This document shows positions 1-10,715 of a stretch of 64,000 bases of DNA, one piece after another; position 1 is the first letter of the stretch; every line of letters starts with the position of its first letter. The notes beneath the pieces are model-generated. The model was given only the letters and a program-made list of their open reading frames with translations. It was not told the DNA's origin and searched no databases. Source of the stretch: Orobanche coerulescens (taxonomy: Eukaryota > Streptophyta > Magnoliopsida > Lamiales > Orobanchaceae); NCBI GenBank assembly GCA_033398695.1, contig CM065801.1, forward strand, positions 102,789,170 through 102,853,169, in the 5' to 3' direction. Position numbers and translations under genes: made by a program.

Positions 1-977
1 CACAATCGGTAAGGAATATCATAACATAGTTGAACAATTCGGAACTAATCCCTAGAATCCCGAAAAACCTCCAAATTCGTCAAAGTTAGGGTTCCTGAGG
101 AAATACCTTGGATTCGACTGATGGAAGATGTGAATGTTGTAGATTAATCTCCCTTGGTACACAATAATTAATCTCTAAAGGAAATCCACGGATTGCTCTG
201 GACAAATCGCTCTAAACGCACTCAAGAACACTCACGTCGCGAGAAGGGTTGAAGAAGAATGAAAAGAAACTGACTGAGGTTAAGTCAGGTTTAAAAACGC
301 TGACAGCGCGTTACGTATGTTAACACAAGCTGTTAACGTACGTTATGATGGTTACGTACGTAACCCAATACTGGTTAACGTACGTAACCAAATATCTATA
401 CTGAATTGGGAAGGGTCATAACGTACGTTATGGATCATGCATAACGTACGTTATGCACGTAGCAGATCCCAGTTCTGAACACCAATTCTGCACAGTCGAT
501 TCAACGACGAAACACAACACGAGGATAGAATCAAAAGTGTAAATACGAGGTATTCATAACAACGAAGCTGAGTGTTCGACAGTAAATGCACTTCCAACTA
601 CCGAGGAATCCAAAATACGACAAGGAGATGAATTTCCCTAAACTTATAGGAAATTACAAAAATATCCCAAGTGCCCGGAAATCACGAAACGACGTCGGAT
701 TTACAAACCGAAAGTCTCAACATGACAAACTCAACCATACGAACTTGTACAAACCAAGAAGCAACGAAAACGAATGAGTTTTACGAGAACCGAACGTTCA
801 TACGGCAAAACATGCCAAAAATGAAATTACGTGAAAGCATCACCAAAACTCGTCCAAATGGAAAAACTCCAAGAATAAAGTAGATTCAAAATGTCGAAAC
901 AGTTACAAGCGAGTCGATAAAAATACACATACACCAAAAATGGAAACTGCTAAAAATGGAAAATTACGGATATTACA
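1..977 (-). repeat. TE1 3' LTR, partial
   Basis: Direct repeat of 6976-7952, same length. In element orientation the LTR begins with TGTAATATCC at 977 and runs left past the window start. A small ORF at 586-777 is kept in both LTR copies only because they are duplicates; I see no reason to call it a gene. Confidence 0.93.
290..453 (-). promoter_or_regulatory. Palindrome array and TATA-like box in TE1 3' LTR U3
   Basis: Six 12-bp palindromic boxes of the TAACGTACGTTA type start at 311, 334, 352, 376, 419 and 442 (steps 23, 18, 24, 43, 23). On the minus strand the TATA-like TTTTTAAA at 290-297 lies 13 bp from the nearest box. The array is thus promoter-proximal U3. No binding factor is known; this is inferred from position and from the same layout in the other LTRs of the window. 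Confidence 0.6.
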
Positions 978-989
978 TTCTCCCCCTCT
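978..989 (-). other. TE1 polypurine tract
   Basis: Read on the minus strand this is a purine run (AGAGGGGGAGAA) directly before the 3' LTR, the position of the plus-strand primer for reverse transcription. It fixes the LTR boundary at 977/978. Confidence 0.85.
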
Positions 990-1012
990 AAAATAAAGTT
1001 TCGTCTCGAAGC

Positions 1013-1897
1013 TTAAGAATCAAAAAGCTCGGGGTGTCTCGAACGCATATCCTCCTCTAACTCCCAAGTCGCTTCTTCTACTCTGTGTCTCGACCATTGC
1101 ACCTTAACCAAAGGAATGGTTTTATGCCTTAACTGTTTGTCTCGCCGCTCCAAAATCTTAACGGGCCTCTCCTCAAACGTAACATCCTTCTCGATCTCCA
1201 CGTCTCCAAAATCAATAATGTGGGATGGGTCCGGAACATACTTCCTCAGCTGGGAGACGTGAAATACGCTATGAACATGACTCAACGATGGAGGCAAAGC
1301 TAAACGGTATGCCAACTCACCGACTCTCTCCAATATCTCGAAGGGCCCAATATACCTCGGACTGAGCTTCCCCTTTTTCCCAAAATGGAAAACTCCCTTC
1401 GTCGGGGATACTCTCAACAGAACATGATCTCCCACCTCGAACTCCAAGGGTCGATGCCTAACATCCGCATAAGACTTTTGTCGATTCTGAGCAGCCAACA
1501 TTCTCTTTCTAATCAATTCAACTTTCTCCCCCGTCTCTAACACAAGGTCTGGCTCGGTACCAACTAGATCGGACGGCTCATCCCAACATATCAGCGATCG
1601 GCAACGTTGTCCATAAAGTGCCTCATATGGTGCCATCTTAATCGATGCGTGCCAACTATTATTATAAGTAAACTCAATCAAGGCCAGATGTTCCTCCCAG
1701 TCACTACTCCAGTCTAACGCACACGCGCGCAACAAATCCTCGAACGTCTGAATGGTACGTTCGGGCTGCCCATCGGTCTGGGGATGGAATGAAGTGCTCA
1801 AACATAACTGTGTCCCCAATGCCTTATTGTACCGCCTGCTAAAAATGCGATACAAATCGCCCATCTCTGTCTGAAATAATGGTCCTCGGTGTACCAT
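1013..1897 (-). pseudogene. TE1 integrase C-terminal half with chromodomain
   Basis: This frame holds the last part of the integrase core, with the region of the catalytic Glu (HPQTDGQPERT), then the GPY/F-like C-terminal domain (GPFEILERVGELAYRL, FHVSQLRKYVPDP) and a chromodomain (KVQWSRHRVEEATWELEE) up to the stop at 1013. Such chromodomains direct chromovirus integration to marked heterochromatin. The frame differs from the upstream integrase part (1839-2510), so a frameshift lies between about 1840 and 1897. The first residues of this frame are probably not a natural start: it is the tail of the Gag-Pol polyprotein. Confidence 0.9.
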
Positions 1898-2510
1898 GAA
1901 GTCTCACTATCTGCGCGATAAAAATACGAGCCAACTTTTCTGGACCCCAAGTATCCTTGATGCCCAGAAAATGCGCCGACTTAGTCAGTCGGTCTACAAT
2001 CACCCACACCATATTCATACCAGTCTTCGTCCTCGGCAAACCTGTGACAAAATCCATAGAGATATCCTCCCACTTCCACACGGGAAGTGGTTTCAACAAC
2101 CCGACTGGCCGCTGATGCTCAATCTTGACTTGCTGACAAGTCAAACACTTAGCCACAAACCGAACTACTTCCTTCTTCATGTCGTTCCACCAGAAATTCT
2201 TTCTTAAATCCTTATACATTTTACTCGAGCCTAGATGGACTGAGTAAGGTAACGCATGAGCCTCTCGCATAATACTCTGTCTCAATTCCGAGTCGTTCGG
2301 AACACACAACCGACCTCGGAATCTCAACACTCCATCCTCATGAATAACGAATCCCGGGGCTTTCCCCTTCCCTACACTCTCTCGAAGCTGAATAAACATC
2401 GGGTCCTCCAACTGTCCCGATTTAATGTCATCGACCAGAGATGAAAAAATCTCAAGAGTACGCAACTGCCCGGAACTCTCTGGCAGCACAATCTCAATGC
2501 TCAACCTCAT
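1839..2510 (-). pseudogene. TE1 integrase N-terminal half
   Basis: Contains the H2C2 zinc-binding module (HALPYSVHLGSSK ... CLTCQQVK) and two catalytic Asp regions of the DDE core: the first in MDFVTGLPRT, the second in ISDRDGRF. It stops right after the second (FVSHF) at 1839-1841, and the rest continues in another frame. It is in frame with the RNase H part (2529-3227), separated from it by a TAG codon at 2529-2531. Integrase inserts the cDNA into the genome; this copy cannot make a complete enzyme. Confidence 0.9.
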
Positions 2511-2528
2511 AAACTCTCGCTGAAGTCC

Positions 2529-3227
2529 CTACTGGGCCGTAAGTAACTCAAGCGCCCGAAGCGATACCGATTTCTGGCTCAAGGCATCTGCTACCACATT
2601 AGCCTTGCCCGGATGATAAAGGATCTCGAGATCGTAATCCTTAATCAATTCCAACCATCTCCTCTGTCTCATATTAAGCTCCTTCTGCGTGAAAATGTAC
2701 TTCAGGCTCTTGTGATCGGTGAAAATCTGACACGACGAGCCATACAAGTAATGACGCCAGATCTTCAATGCAAATACAACTGCGGCCAACTCAAGATCGT
2801 GCGTAGGGTAATTCAACTCGTACGGTTTCAGCTGACGGGAAGCATAGGCAATCGTCCTCCCGTGCTGCATAAGTACGCATCCGAGCCCTTGGCCCGAAGC
2901 ATCACTGAAAACCGAGAAACCATCATTACCACTCGGTAAAGCCAAAACGGGAGCGGTCGTCAACCGCTTCTTCAACTCCTCAAAACTATTCTGCCTCTCA
3001 TCGGTCCACACAAACTTCTCTGACTTCTGTAACAACTGAGTCAGTGTTCGAGCGAGCTTAGAAAACCCCTCGACGAATCTACGGTAATACCCGGCTAATC
3101 CCAGAAAATTGCGGACCTCCTTCACGTTCTTGGGCGGCGCCCAATCCAACACTGCCTCTACCTTATGTGGGTCCACACGAACACCCTCGTCCGAGATCAC
3201 ATGACCGAGAAACATTACCTCCCGCAA
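2529..3227 (-). pseudogene. TE1 RT thumb and RNase H
   Basis: Starts directly after an in-frame TGA (3228-3230) that interrupts the polyprotein. The first part is the RT thumb/connection ([27 protein letters not shown]). RNase H follows with [39 protein letters not shown] and VVADALSQK, which carry the acidic active-site residues. It ends at a TAG (2529-2531). RNase H removes the RNA strand during cDNA synthesis. Confidence 0.9.
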
Positions 3228-4406
3228 TCAAAACTCGCATTTTGAGAACTTCGCATAAAGATGCTGAGTTCTCAAAATATCTAACACGATATGCAAATGA
3301 CGGGCGTGCTCCTCCTCGCTCCTCGAGTAAATCAGGATGTCATCGATAAAAATGACTACACACTTATCGAGGTACTCGATAAAGACTTTGTTCATAAGCT
3401 TCATGAACACGGCTGGGGCGTTAGTTAGCCCAAAAGGCATAACCACAAACTCGTAGTGACCGTATCTCGTCCGAAAGGCCGTCTTCGGAATATCGGTATC
3501 CTTCACTCGGAGCTGATAATACCCCGATCTCAAATCAATCTTCGAAAACACAGTTGCCCCTTGCAACTGATCAAACAAATCATCAATCCTCGGGAGCGGA
3601 TACTTGTTTTTGATGGTCACTTTTTTCAACTCTCGGTAGTCGATACACAAATGAAGTGACCCATCCTTCTTCTTTACAAATAGGACCGGTGCACCCCAAG
3701 GCGAAACGCTCGGTCGAATATATCCCATGTCTAGCAACTCACCCAACTGTTTCTTCAGCTCCAGCATCTCAGCGGGCGCCATACGGTATGGCGTCTTAGA
3801 GATCGGTGCTGCACCCGGCTCTAATTCGACGGTAAACTCAACTTCTCGGTCCGGTGGCAAACCCGGCAACTCGTCTGGAAAGACATCAGGATACTCACAC
3901 ACTACCGGAATAGACGAGATCTCGACTCCCCCTTCTTCCGATCTCAAGGGGTAACACCAATAACCCATGCAACCTTCCCGAAGAAGTCTCACCGCCCTCA
4001 AGGTGCTGATCAGTAATCTCTGGCTACTCCGCTTACACCCCACAAAAGAATGCTCGGTACCGTCAGAGGCTAACATCGAAACGGTTCTCGTTCTATAATT
4101 CATGATCGCCCCATGACAGTCAAGCCAATCCTCACCCAGAATCAAATCCTCATCCTTAATATCTACCGCAATCAGATTAGAAGGCCAATCCCTCCCCGCG
4201 ATACTCACAAAAAAATCTCTAATCTCACGGTCCCCCACGATGCTATCCCTACTAGGAAGTTTAACAACAAAAGGCTCACAGGCAACTAGGCAATCAACAT
4301 GCAGACGACGCACACAATCCATAGATATAAAAGAATACGTAGCACCAGAATCGAACAATACGGAAATAGGATGATCAAGGATGTGGACGGTACCTGTAGC
4401 CACCAT
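3228..4406 (-). pseudogene. TE1 protease and reverse transcriptase
   Basis: An open stretch of 392 codons. The aspartic protease motif DSGAT is at about residues 19-23. RT follows with the conserved loop [20 protein letters not shown], then [23 protein letters not shown] and the catalytic FIDD at about residues 353-356. The stop TGA at 3228-3230 falls at a spot where the frame continues unchanged into the RT thumb, so it is a nonsense mutation, probably TGG to TGA. The upstream boundary with gag is a frameshift near 4405-4420. Confidence 0.92.
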
Positions 4407-4525
4407 CCGTCAGGATCCCCTGCTCGTCTCATCTCGTACACTCGGGGCGGAACAGACCCCGCACTAGAAGCTCCCCCTCTAGAAGGCTGACCACGTCCTC
4501 GACCTCTACCAAAACTCTGCTGCGG

Positions 4526-5712
4526 CTAAGGAACTGTCGGTGCCTGATTCACACTCGGCTCTCCTGCGGCTGGGGCTGATTTCTGAGTAACTGGAGCTCG
4601 AGCTGCCTCCGTACAGAACTTAGCACGATGACCCATCCGACCACAAGCAAGACACTGAATCGGAGGCCTATCACACTCACTCATCATGTGGCCCGAACGA
4701 CTACAGTTGAAGCACGTAGGACCACGAACGGAACCAGTAGGAGCAGACCTAGAACCGTTTCCTCGCCCAACTGACGGCGACTGACTCCCGAAGACTCGCG
4801 AACCAGACTGAGCCTTCGGATACCCTCCAGACTTGCCTCCCGAAAATTGACCGGAGGTCTTCTGCTTCTTTCCTTCGGTTTCCGTCTCTGTTGCAGAAAA
4901 CGACATCTCATAAGCCATCGATTTATTCTGATAATCTTTCAAAGTCGTGCAGCCCAGACCAGACATGTAGTGGCGCACCCTCGGTTTCATCCGCATATCA
5001 AAGTGGCGGATCTTATCAAGCTCATATCGGACTTAGTTTCTCACATAATGCAGCTGTTGATTGTAGTCTTTGATAGCTTGAGATATAGGAACATCTTGGG
5101 GCTTAGCCTCAAAGAAGGCTCGGATCCTCCCCTCTTTCACTGGCCAAGGACAAAATTCATCTTCCATCAGATCCCAAAACTCTGCCCACGTGGCTGCCCG
5201 GCGCGCGGTTTCACCGCTTGCCACCATGTTGCTGCCTCCTTGGCGAGGAAGTACGGAGCAATGGGTACTTTCCTCTCCTCAGAACAATTAGCAGCCTCAA
5301 ATACTTTCTCCATCTCGAATAGCCAATTCTCCCAACCAGAGGGGTCGGAAGCACCATCAAACTGCGGAGGACGCATACGAATCACCTCCTGAAGTAACTT
5401 ATCACTGCCGGATCCATTAGGCGGAACCGAGTTAGCATTAGCTTGGCCGACTAGAACGGCCTGAGTCAGTAGCGTCATCTGGTTCGCTACTTGTTTCAGA
5501 ATGTTGGCCACTCCAACATTCTCATGTGCATTACCGGAACTAGCAGACTGGTCCTGCTGTCCTCCGGAACTAGGGGGAATACTGTTCGACAAAGATGGCA
5601 TCGCCGAATCAGTTACCGAGTGATCGGACATGGCCGCCCCACCGGCTGCGCCACGTCCCCTACCACGTCCGAGACCGCGTCCGCGTCCTCTACCAGCAGG
5701 ATTTCCGAAGAA
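4526..5712 (-). pseudogene. TE1 Gag
   Basis: The N-terminus is RG-rich (RGRGRGLGRGRGRG, about 5650-5700). The Gag core has PPQFDGASDPSGWENWLF (about 5320-5360). Two CCHC zinc knuckles follow: CFNCSRSGHMMSEC and CLACGRMGHRAKFC (about 4610-4720). Breaks: a frameshift near 5170-5225, a TAA at 5033-5035 and a TAG at 4526-4528, after which the frame stays open toward protease until about 4410. Gag forms the virus-like particle and binds the element RNA. Confidence 0.88.
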
Positions 5713-5910
5713 GTAACGGGTAAGTACAATTCAAATGCAAAACGCAACAAGATACTAAGACAGGAATAGAACAGAACGGTGAAACGAGTCAAGTTAGAAA
5801 AAACTTACGAGCACCGGCGTACTGAGATGATGGCATAGCAGTGATACTGTCCCAAAAACGACACTTAACTAGACCCAAATAACCGACATCCTAGGTATCC
5901 ATAAACCTAA

Positions 5911-5922
5911 GCTCTGATACCA
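5911..5922 (-). other. TE1 primer binding site (initiator tRNA-Met type)
   Basis: On the minus strand reads TGGTATCAGAGC, the well-known complement to the 3' end of plant initiator tRNA-Met, five bases from the 5' LTR. It shows that the right LTR is the 5' LTR and confirms minus-strand orientation. Confidence 0.9.
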
Positions 5923-5927
5923 TATTC

Positions 5928-7952
5928 TGTAACACCCCCAAGACATTCAGGGCATATTACAGCACCGTCGACCCCACACTGTGGAATCCACCAGGCTAAC
6001 GTACCAAACAAGACATTCGACAACGACAAACCATCATAAATAAAATGACAAGCTAAATAAAAGACTATAACCGACAAATAAAATTCTGACATCAAATCCA
6101 TTTCCCCAAAACGGGAACACAACATTAACAAATTCAAACCGGAAGTACTCGAGTACTTAAACCAATTTTATAATACAGAATCCCAAAATCAGACATCAAT
6201 AATAATTGACAGACAGAACACCAATAATCAACTTCTGGACAATATCATGCTTGCCCATCATCCTCATACGGCTCGGGTGCTCGCTTGTCCCCACGATCAA
6301 TACCTGAAATACAAAAAGTATTTCCCCCATTTAAGGAGTTAGCGACAACTGCTAGTGCAAGTACAATCCATTTGAACTACATTCTAATCAGATGAATAAT
6401 GCGCCAAAAATCATTTTAGAGAACATTTTATATTCTGGAATATTTACGATGCACAAGCACAAAACACATTTTCTCCAACCAAAACAATTCAAAGTTAACC
6501 TTGGTACGTGACTCACGGCCACCGTACCCCGCAGAGCCCCGTCGGACATCCCTGGGTGGTTAACCACAGTTCGTGATACGCACACACACGGAAATACGTA
6601 TCCCTAGAGGCCCCGTCGGACCGTCCCTAGGTGAACATACACATATCCTCCCACAACAACCACATATAGTCATAATTCAAATACTAGAACATGTAAACAA
6701 ATGTAAAGTACTTGCCTTTGTGACATCTTCGAAGGATCGGAAGTGAAAAACCACTACGGGCGATCCGAATGGAAAACAGTGGTTCCTAAACAAAGAATTA
6801 ACATAACTCAGTCCCAACGGACATCAATAATCGAATGGAATGCACCCATAACCCCGATTACAATACACGACGATAGACGTTCAATCGATACGGGCGAGAG
6901 TTTACGTAAAATCTCCCCGTATTGATAATTCACGGATTAAAATCAAGGAAAATGGATTGGGAATCACCCAATAATCACAATCGGTAAGGAATATCATAAC
7001 ATAGTTGAAGAATTCGGAACTAATCCCTAGAATCCCAAAAAACCCCCAAATTCGTCAAAGTTAGGGTTCCTGAGGAAATACCTTGGATTCGACTGATGGA
7101 AGATGTGAATGTTGTAGATTAATCTCCCTTGGTACACAATAATCAATCTCTAAAGGAAATCCACGGATTGCTCTGGACAAATCGCTCTAAAGGCACTCAA
7201 GAACACTCACGTCGCGAGAAGGGTTGAAGAAGAATGAAAAGAAACTGACTAAGGTTAAGTCAGGTTTAAAAACGCTGACAGCGCGTTACATACGTTAACA
7301 CAAGCTGTTAACGTACGTTATGATGGTTACGTACGTAACCCAATACTGGTTAACGTATGTGACCAAATATCTATACTGAATTGGGAAGGGTCATAACGTA
7401 CGTTATGGATCATGCATAACGTACGTTATGCACGTAGCAGATCCCAGTTCTGAACACCAATTCTGCACAGTCGATTCAACGACGAAACACAACACGAGGA
7501 TAGAATCAAAAGTGTAAATACGAGGTATTCATAACAACGAAGCTGAGTGTTCGAGAGTAAATGCACTTCCAACTACCGAGGAATCCAAAATACGACAAGG
7601 AGATGAATTTCCCTAAACTTATAGGAAATTACAAAAATAGCCCAAGTGCCCGGAAATCACGAAACGACGTCGGATTTACAAACCAAAAGTCTCAACATGA
7701 CAAACTCAACCATACGAACTTTTACAAACCAAGAAGCAATGAAAACGAATGAGTTTTACGAGAATCGAACATTCATACGGCAAAACATGCCAAAAATGAA
7801 ATTACGTGAAAGCATCACCAAAACTCGTCCAAATGGAAAAACTCCAAGAATAAAGTAGATTCAAAATGTCGAAACGGTTACAAGCGAGTCGATAAAAATA
7901 CACATACACCAAAAATGGAAACTGCTAAAAATGGAAAATTACGGATATTACA
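5928..7952 (-). repeat. TE1 5' LTR, complete (2025 bp)
   Basis: Bounded by TG...CA on both strands (plus-strand ends TGTAACACCC at 5928 and TATTACA at 7952). In the part shared with the left LTR they differ at about 18 of 977 sites. Holds two copies of a GTCGGAC-centred module (about 6528-6575 and 6600-6650) and a conserved block around 6330-6375 that recurs in the other Tekay-like LTRs here. The flank after 7952 (CATAT) is the candidate target-site copy. Confidence 0.93.
7265..7428 (-). promoter_or_regulatory. Palindrome array and TATA-like box in TE1 5' LTR U3
   Basis: Counterpart of 290-453: boxes start at 7286, 7309, 7327, 7351, 7394 and 7417, with TTTTTAAA (minus) at 7265-7272. Two boxes carry substitutions relative to the left LTR (7286 and 7351). 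As the 5' LTR drives transcription, this copy would be the functional promoter. Confidence 0.6.
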
Positions 7953-8511
7953 CATATCAGTCGTGATTGCAACCCGCCTCCTCTGAAATGCTATAGTTGT
8001 GGCCATGCGGGCCACAAAGCTGTGTATTGTACTGAAGGAAAAAAGAAGTTTGGGGTTCAGGCATCCATTCCTACGCCTGGAGAACCAAGTGTTAATTAGA
8101 AGTCATCAGCTAGTCAGCCATCACAGAGTTTTGGTCGGGGAAGAGGAGGGGGTCAGCCCATTAGAGGGGGAGCCTCCAGTGCTATTTCAGTACAGCCGCA
8201 TGTTTATGAGATGAGGAGAGCAGATGATCCAGAGGCTAGGCTACAGGTACTGTTTATGTTCTCTCTCATCCAGTTAGAGTGCTTTTTAATTCTGGTGCTT
8301 CTCATTCGTTCATATCTTTGGATTGTGTGTGTCGATTGAGTATTGAATATTTGTCTGTTTGTGAAACGTTTGTGGTTAAATTGCCTAGTGGGGATAGAAT
8401 TGTGGGGGATAAAGAGGTTAGAGACTCTCCAGTAGTAATCACAGATAGGGTGTGGCCTTCGAAGTTGACGAGGATTTGATCCTCGGTGACGACTAGCTTG
8501 ATAGACACGAC
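7953..8511 (+). pseudogene. Old gypsy: Gag zinc knuckle and protease remnant
   Basis: One CCHC knuckle, CYSCGHAGHKAVYC, lies at about 7989-8030, preceded by a short HISRDC stub that looks like the end of an earlier knuckle cut by TE1. The protease appears at 8279-8479 as LFNSGASHSF: the catalytic Asp of the D-S-G motif is replaced by Asn. Several stops lie between the two parts, so this is dead sequence. Confidence 0.8.
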
Positions 8512-8517
8512 GCTGTA

Positions 8518-9540
8518 ATGAATTACCGCACAAGGAGTATATTGATGTTGGCCGAGGATGGTACTGAACATTCTTTTACGGGACACAGGAGGAGGAGTCA
8601 GAAACTTATAATCAACGCTATGAAGCCGGCAAAACTTATTAGGGATGGTTGTGTGGGGTACTGGTGTTATGCTACGAGAGTAGAGAACGGGGAGGTTAAA
8701 CTTTCCTCCATTCTAGTGGTGCACGAGTTTCCAGATGTATTTCCAGATGATTTGCCAGGACTACCACCAGAGTACGAGATCGAATTCACAGTTGAATTAG
8801 AGCCGAGTGCAGCCCCAATTTCTACGGTACCGTACCGTATGGAACCTTCAGAAATGCAAGAGTTGAAGGGTCAGTTAGGGGAATTGTTAGAGAAGGGATA
8901 TATCCGACCTACCGCCTCGCCTTGGGGTGCGCCAGTCTTGTTTGTGAGGAAGAAAGATGGTTCACTACGTTTATGTATCGATTATCGGGAATTGAACAAA
9001 GTGATCGTTAAGAATAAATATCCTTTGCCATGCATAGATGATTTGTTTGACCAATTACAAGGAGCTATGGTGTTCTCGAAGATTGATTTGAGATCTGGAT
9101 ACTACCAGCTCTGAGTGAGGGAGTCTGATATTCCTAAGACCGTTTTTCTACGAGGTACAGGCATTACGAGTTTGTGGTTATGCCGTTTGGGCTAACCAAC
9201 GTGACAGCATTATGCAGCTGATAAATAAGATATTTATTGAGCATCTCGATAAGTGTGTAGTCGTTTTATAGATGATATCCTGGTCTATTCTCGTGATGAC
9301 GAGAAACACGCTCAACATTTGCGACTAGTGTTGGAGATTTTGAGAGCTCAGCATCTCTATGCAAAGTTGTCGAAATATGAGTTTTGGCTAAAAGAGGTTA
9401 TGTTTCTCAGGCACATGATTTCAACTGATGGGGTCCGTGTAGATCCCCAGAAGATCGAGTCAGTGTTAGATTGGGTACCGCCTAAGAACGTGAAGGAGGT
9501 ACATAGCTTTTTGGGACTTGTGGGGTATTATAGATGGCTC
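8518..9540 (+). pseudogene. Old gypsy: reverse transcriptase remnant
   Basis: 8518-9114 reads the protease-RT linker and RT fingers/palm ([31 protein letters not shown]), ending in a TGA. After a frame break the FIDDILVYS catalytic motif appears near 9265-9295, and 9253-9543 continues through the thumb ([26 protein letters not shown]). At least two frameshifts and several stops. Confidence 0.85.
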
Positions 9541-10682
9541 TAAACTTGCTCGACCACTTACTCAGTTACTCCAAATGTCCGAAAAGTTCGAATGAAATGA
9601 CGAGAGGCAACAGAGTTTCGAGGAACTAAAAAGGCATTTGACTACGGCGCCGGTTCTAGCCTTGCCTCAAGGGAACGGTGGGTTTTCGGTTTATAGTGAT
9701 GCTTCAAGCTAGGGACTCGGGTGTGTTCCCATGCAGCATGATATGACTATAGTTTTTGCGTCGTGACAGTTGAAATTGTACGAAATGAATTATCCTACTC
9801 AGGACATAGAGTTGGCTGCAGTGGTATTTGCACTGAATATTTGGCGCCATTATTTATAAGGTTCTCAGTGCCGGATTTATACCGATCATAAGAGCTTGAA
9901 ATACATTTTCAGCCAGAAGGAACTGAATATGAGACAGCGTTGTTGATTATAATTAATAAAGGACCACCACATGGAGATCCTTTATCATACGGAGAAAGCC
10001 AATGTTGTGGCGGACGCTTTGAGTCAGAAGCCGGCATCGCTTCAAATGCTTGGGGCTCTCACGCCACAAGCAAAGATTCGATAGGAGCTTATTGAGCAGG
10101 GAATCGAGGTATGGGTTCAGCGGGTGCAGGGTCAGTTATGCGCCCTTGAGATTACTTCTCCCTTCGTTGATGATATCAAAAGAGAGTAGATGAACCTATG
10201 ATCAGTCAACTAAAGGCGGATGCAGAAAAAGGGAAAGCCCCCAGCTTTATGGTTCATGAGGACGGCAGTTTGAGATTTCAAGGGAGACTCCGCGTTCTGA
10301 ATGATTCAGAGTTGAGACAGAAAATACTTCGAGAAGCTCATGCTACTCCTTACTCTATCCATCTCGGAACGAGTAAGATGTATAAAGACCTTAAAAGGAA
10401 TTTCTGATGGAATAATATGAAGAAGGGCGCCACGGCGTTCGTAGCACGATGTTTGACGTGCCAACAAGTCAAGATTGAGCATCAGAGACCAGTCGAGCTG
10501 TTGAAACCGCTTCCTATTCCCGAGTGAAAGTAGGAAGATATTTATATGTATTTTATCACCGGGATGCTGAGACGAAAATCAAAATGAATATGATTTGGGT
10601 GATTGTTGATCGACTAACCAAATCTGCGCATTTTCATGGTATCAAGGATACTTCGGGACTGGAGAGGCTGGCTCGGACATTT
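9541..10682 (+). pseudogene. Old gypsy: RNase H and integrase N-terminus remnant
   Basis: RNase H motifs survive only in pieces over several frames (for example around 9870-9945 the equivalents of [10 protein letters not shown] and QKELNMRQR). The integrase zinc module is readable at 10198-10500 (HATPYSIHLGTSKMYKDL, CLTCQQVKIEHQRP). The first part of the DDE core is recognisable to about 10675 but full of stops. The sequence is cut at the CACTA terminus; I do not find its continuation in the window. Confidence 0.8.
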
Positions 10683-10715
10683 CACTAGTACAAAATTGAC
10701 TTTTGGCCACGGTTT
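10683..10715 (+). other. CACTA terminal inverted repeat (left end)
   Basis: Starts CACTAGTACAAAATTGAC and leads into GGCCACGG words repeated many times downstream, as expected for TIR plus subterminal transposase-binding sites in CACTA elements. Confidence 0.75.

Larger units (their letters stand above)
1..7952 (-). mobile_element. TE1: Ty3/gypsy chromovirus (Tekay/Del-like), cut by window edge
   Basis: LTR retrotransposon read on the minus strand. Order in element orientation: 5' LTR (5928-7952), tRNA-Met-type primer site, gag, protease, reverse transcriptase, RNase H, integrase with chromodomain, polypurine tract, 3' LTR (1-977, incomplete because the window starts inside it). The visible 977 bases of the left LTR align without net gaps to 6976-7952, with about 18 substitutions by hand count. 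The coding region is broken by several stops and at least three frameshifts, so it is not autonomous. Clade assignment rests on the chromodomain fused to integrase, the RG-rich Gag N-terminus and the 2-kb LTRs. It is inserted in the gag of an older plus-strand gypsy element; the left target-site copy lies outside the window. Confidence 0.9.
7953..10682 (+). mobile_element. Remnant of an older plus-strand Ty3/gypsy element
   Basis: Begins abruptly in gag, in the zinc-knuckle region, because TE1 is inserted there; the upstream part must lie left of the window. It continues through protease, RT, RNase H and the integrase N-terminus, and ends at 10682 where a CACTA terminus begins. Many stops and frameshifts make it clearly older than TE1. 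Its sequence resembles TE1 and TE2, so it is also Tekay-like. Confidence 0.85.

Noticed and set aside
586..883. Small ORFs conserved between 586-883 and 7561-7858
   Set aside because: Conserved only because they lie in the two LTRs of the same element.
4847..5392. 181-codon plus-strand ORF
   Set aside because: Shadow of the TE1 Gag on the other strand; no domain or composition of its own.
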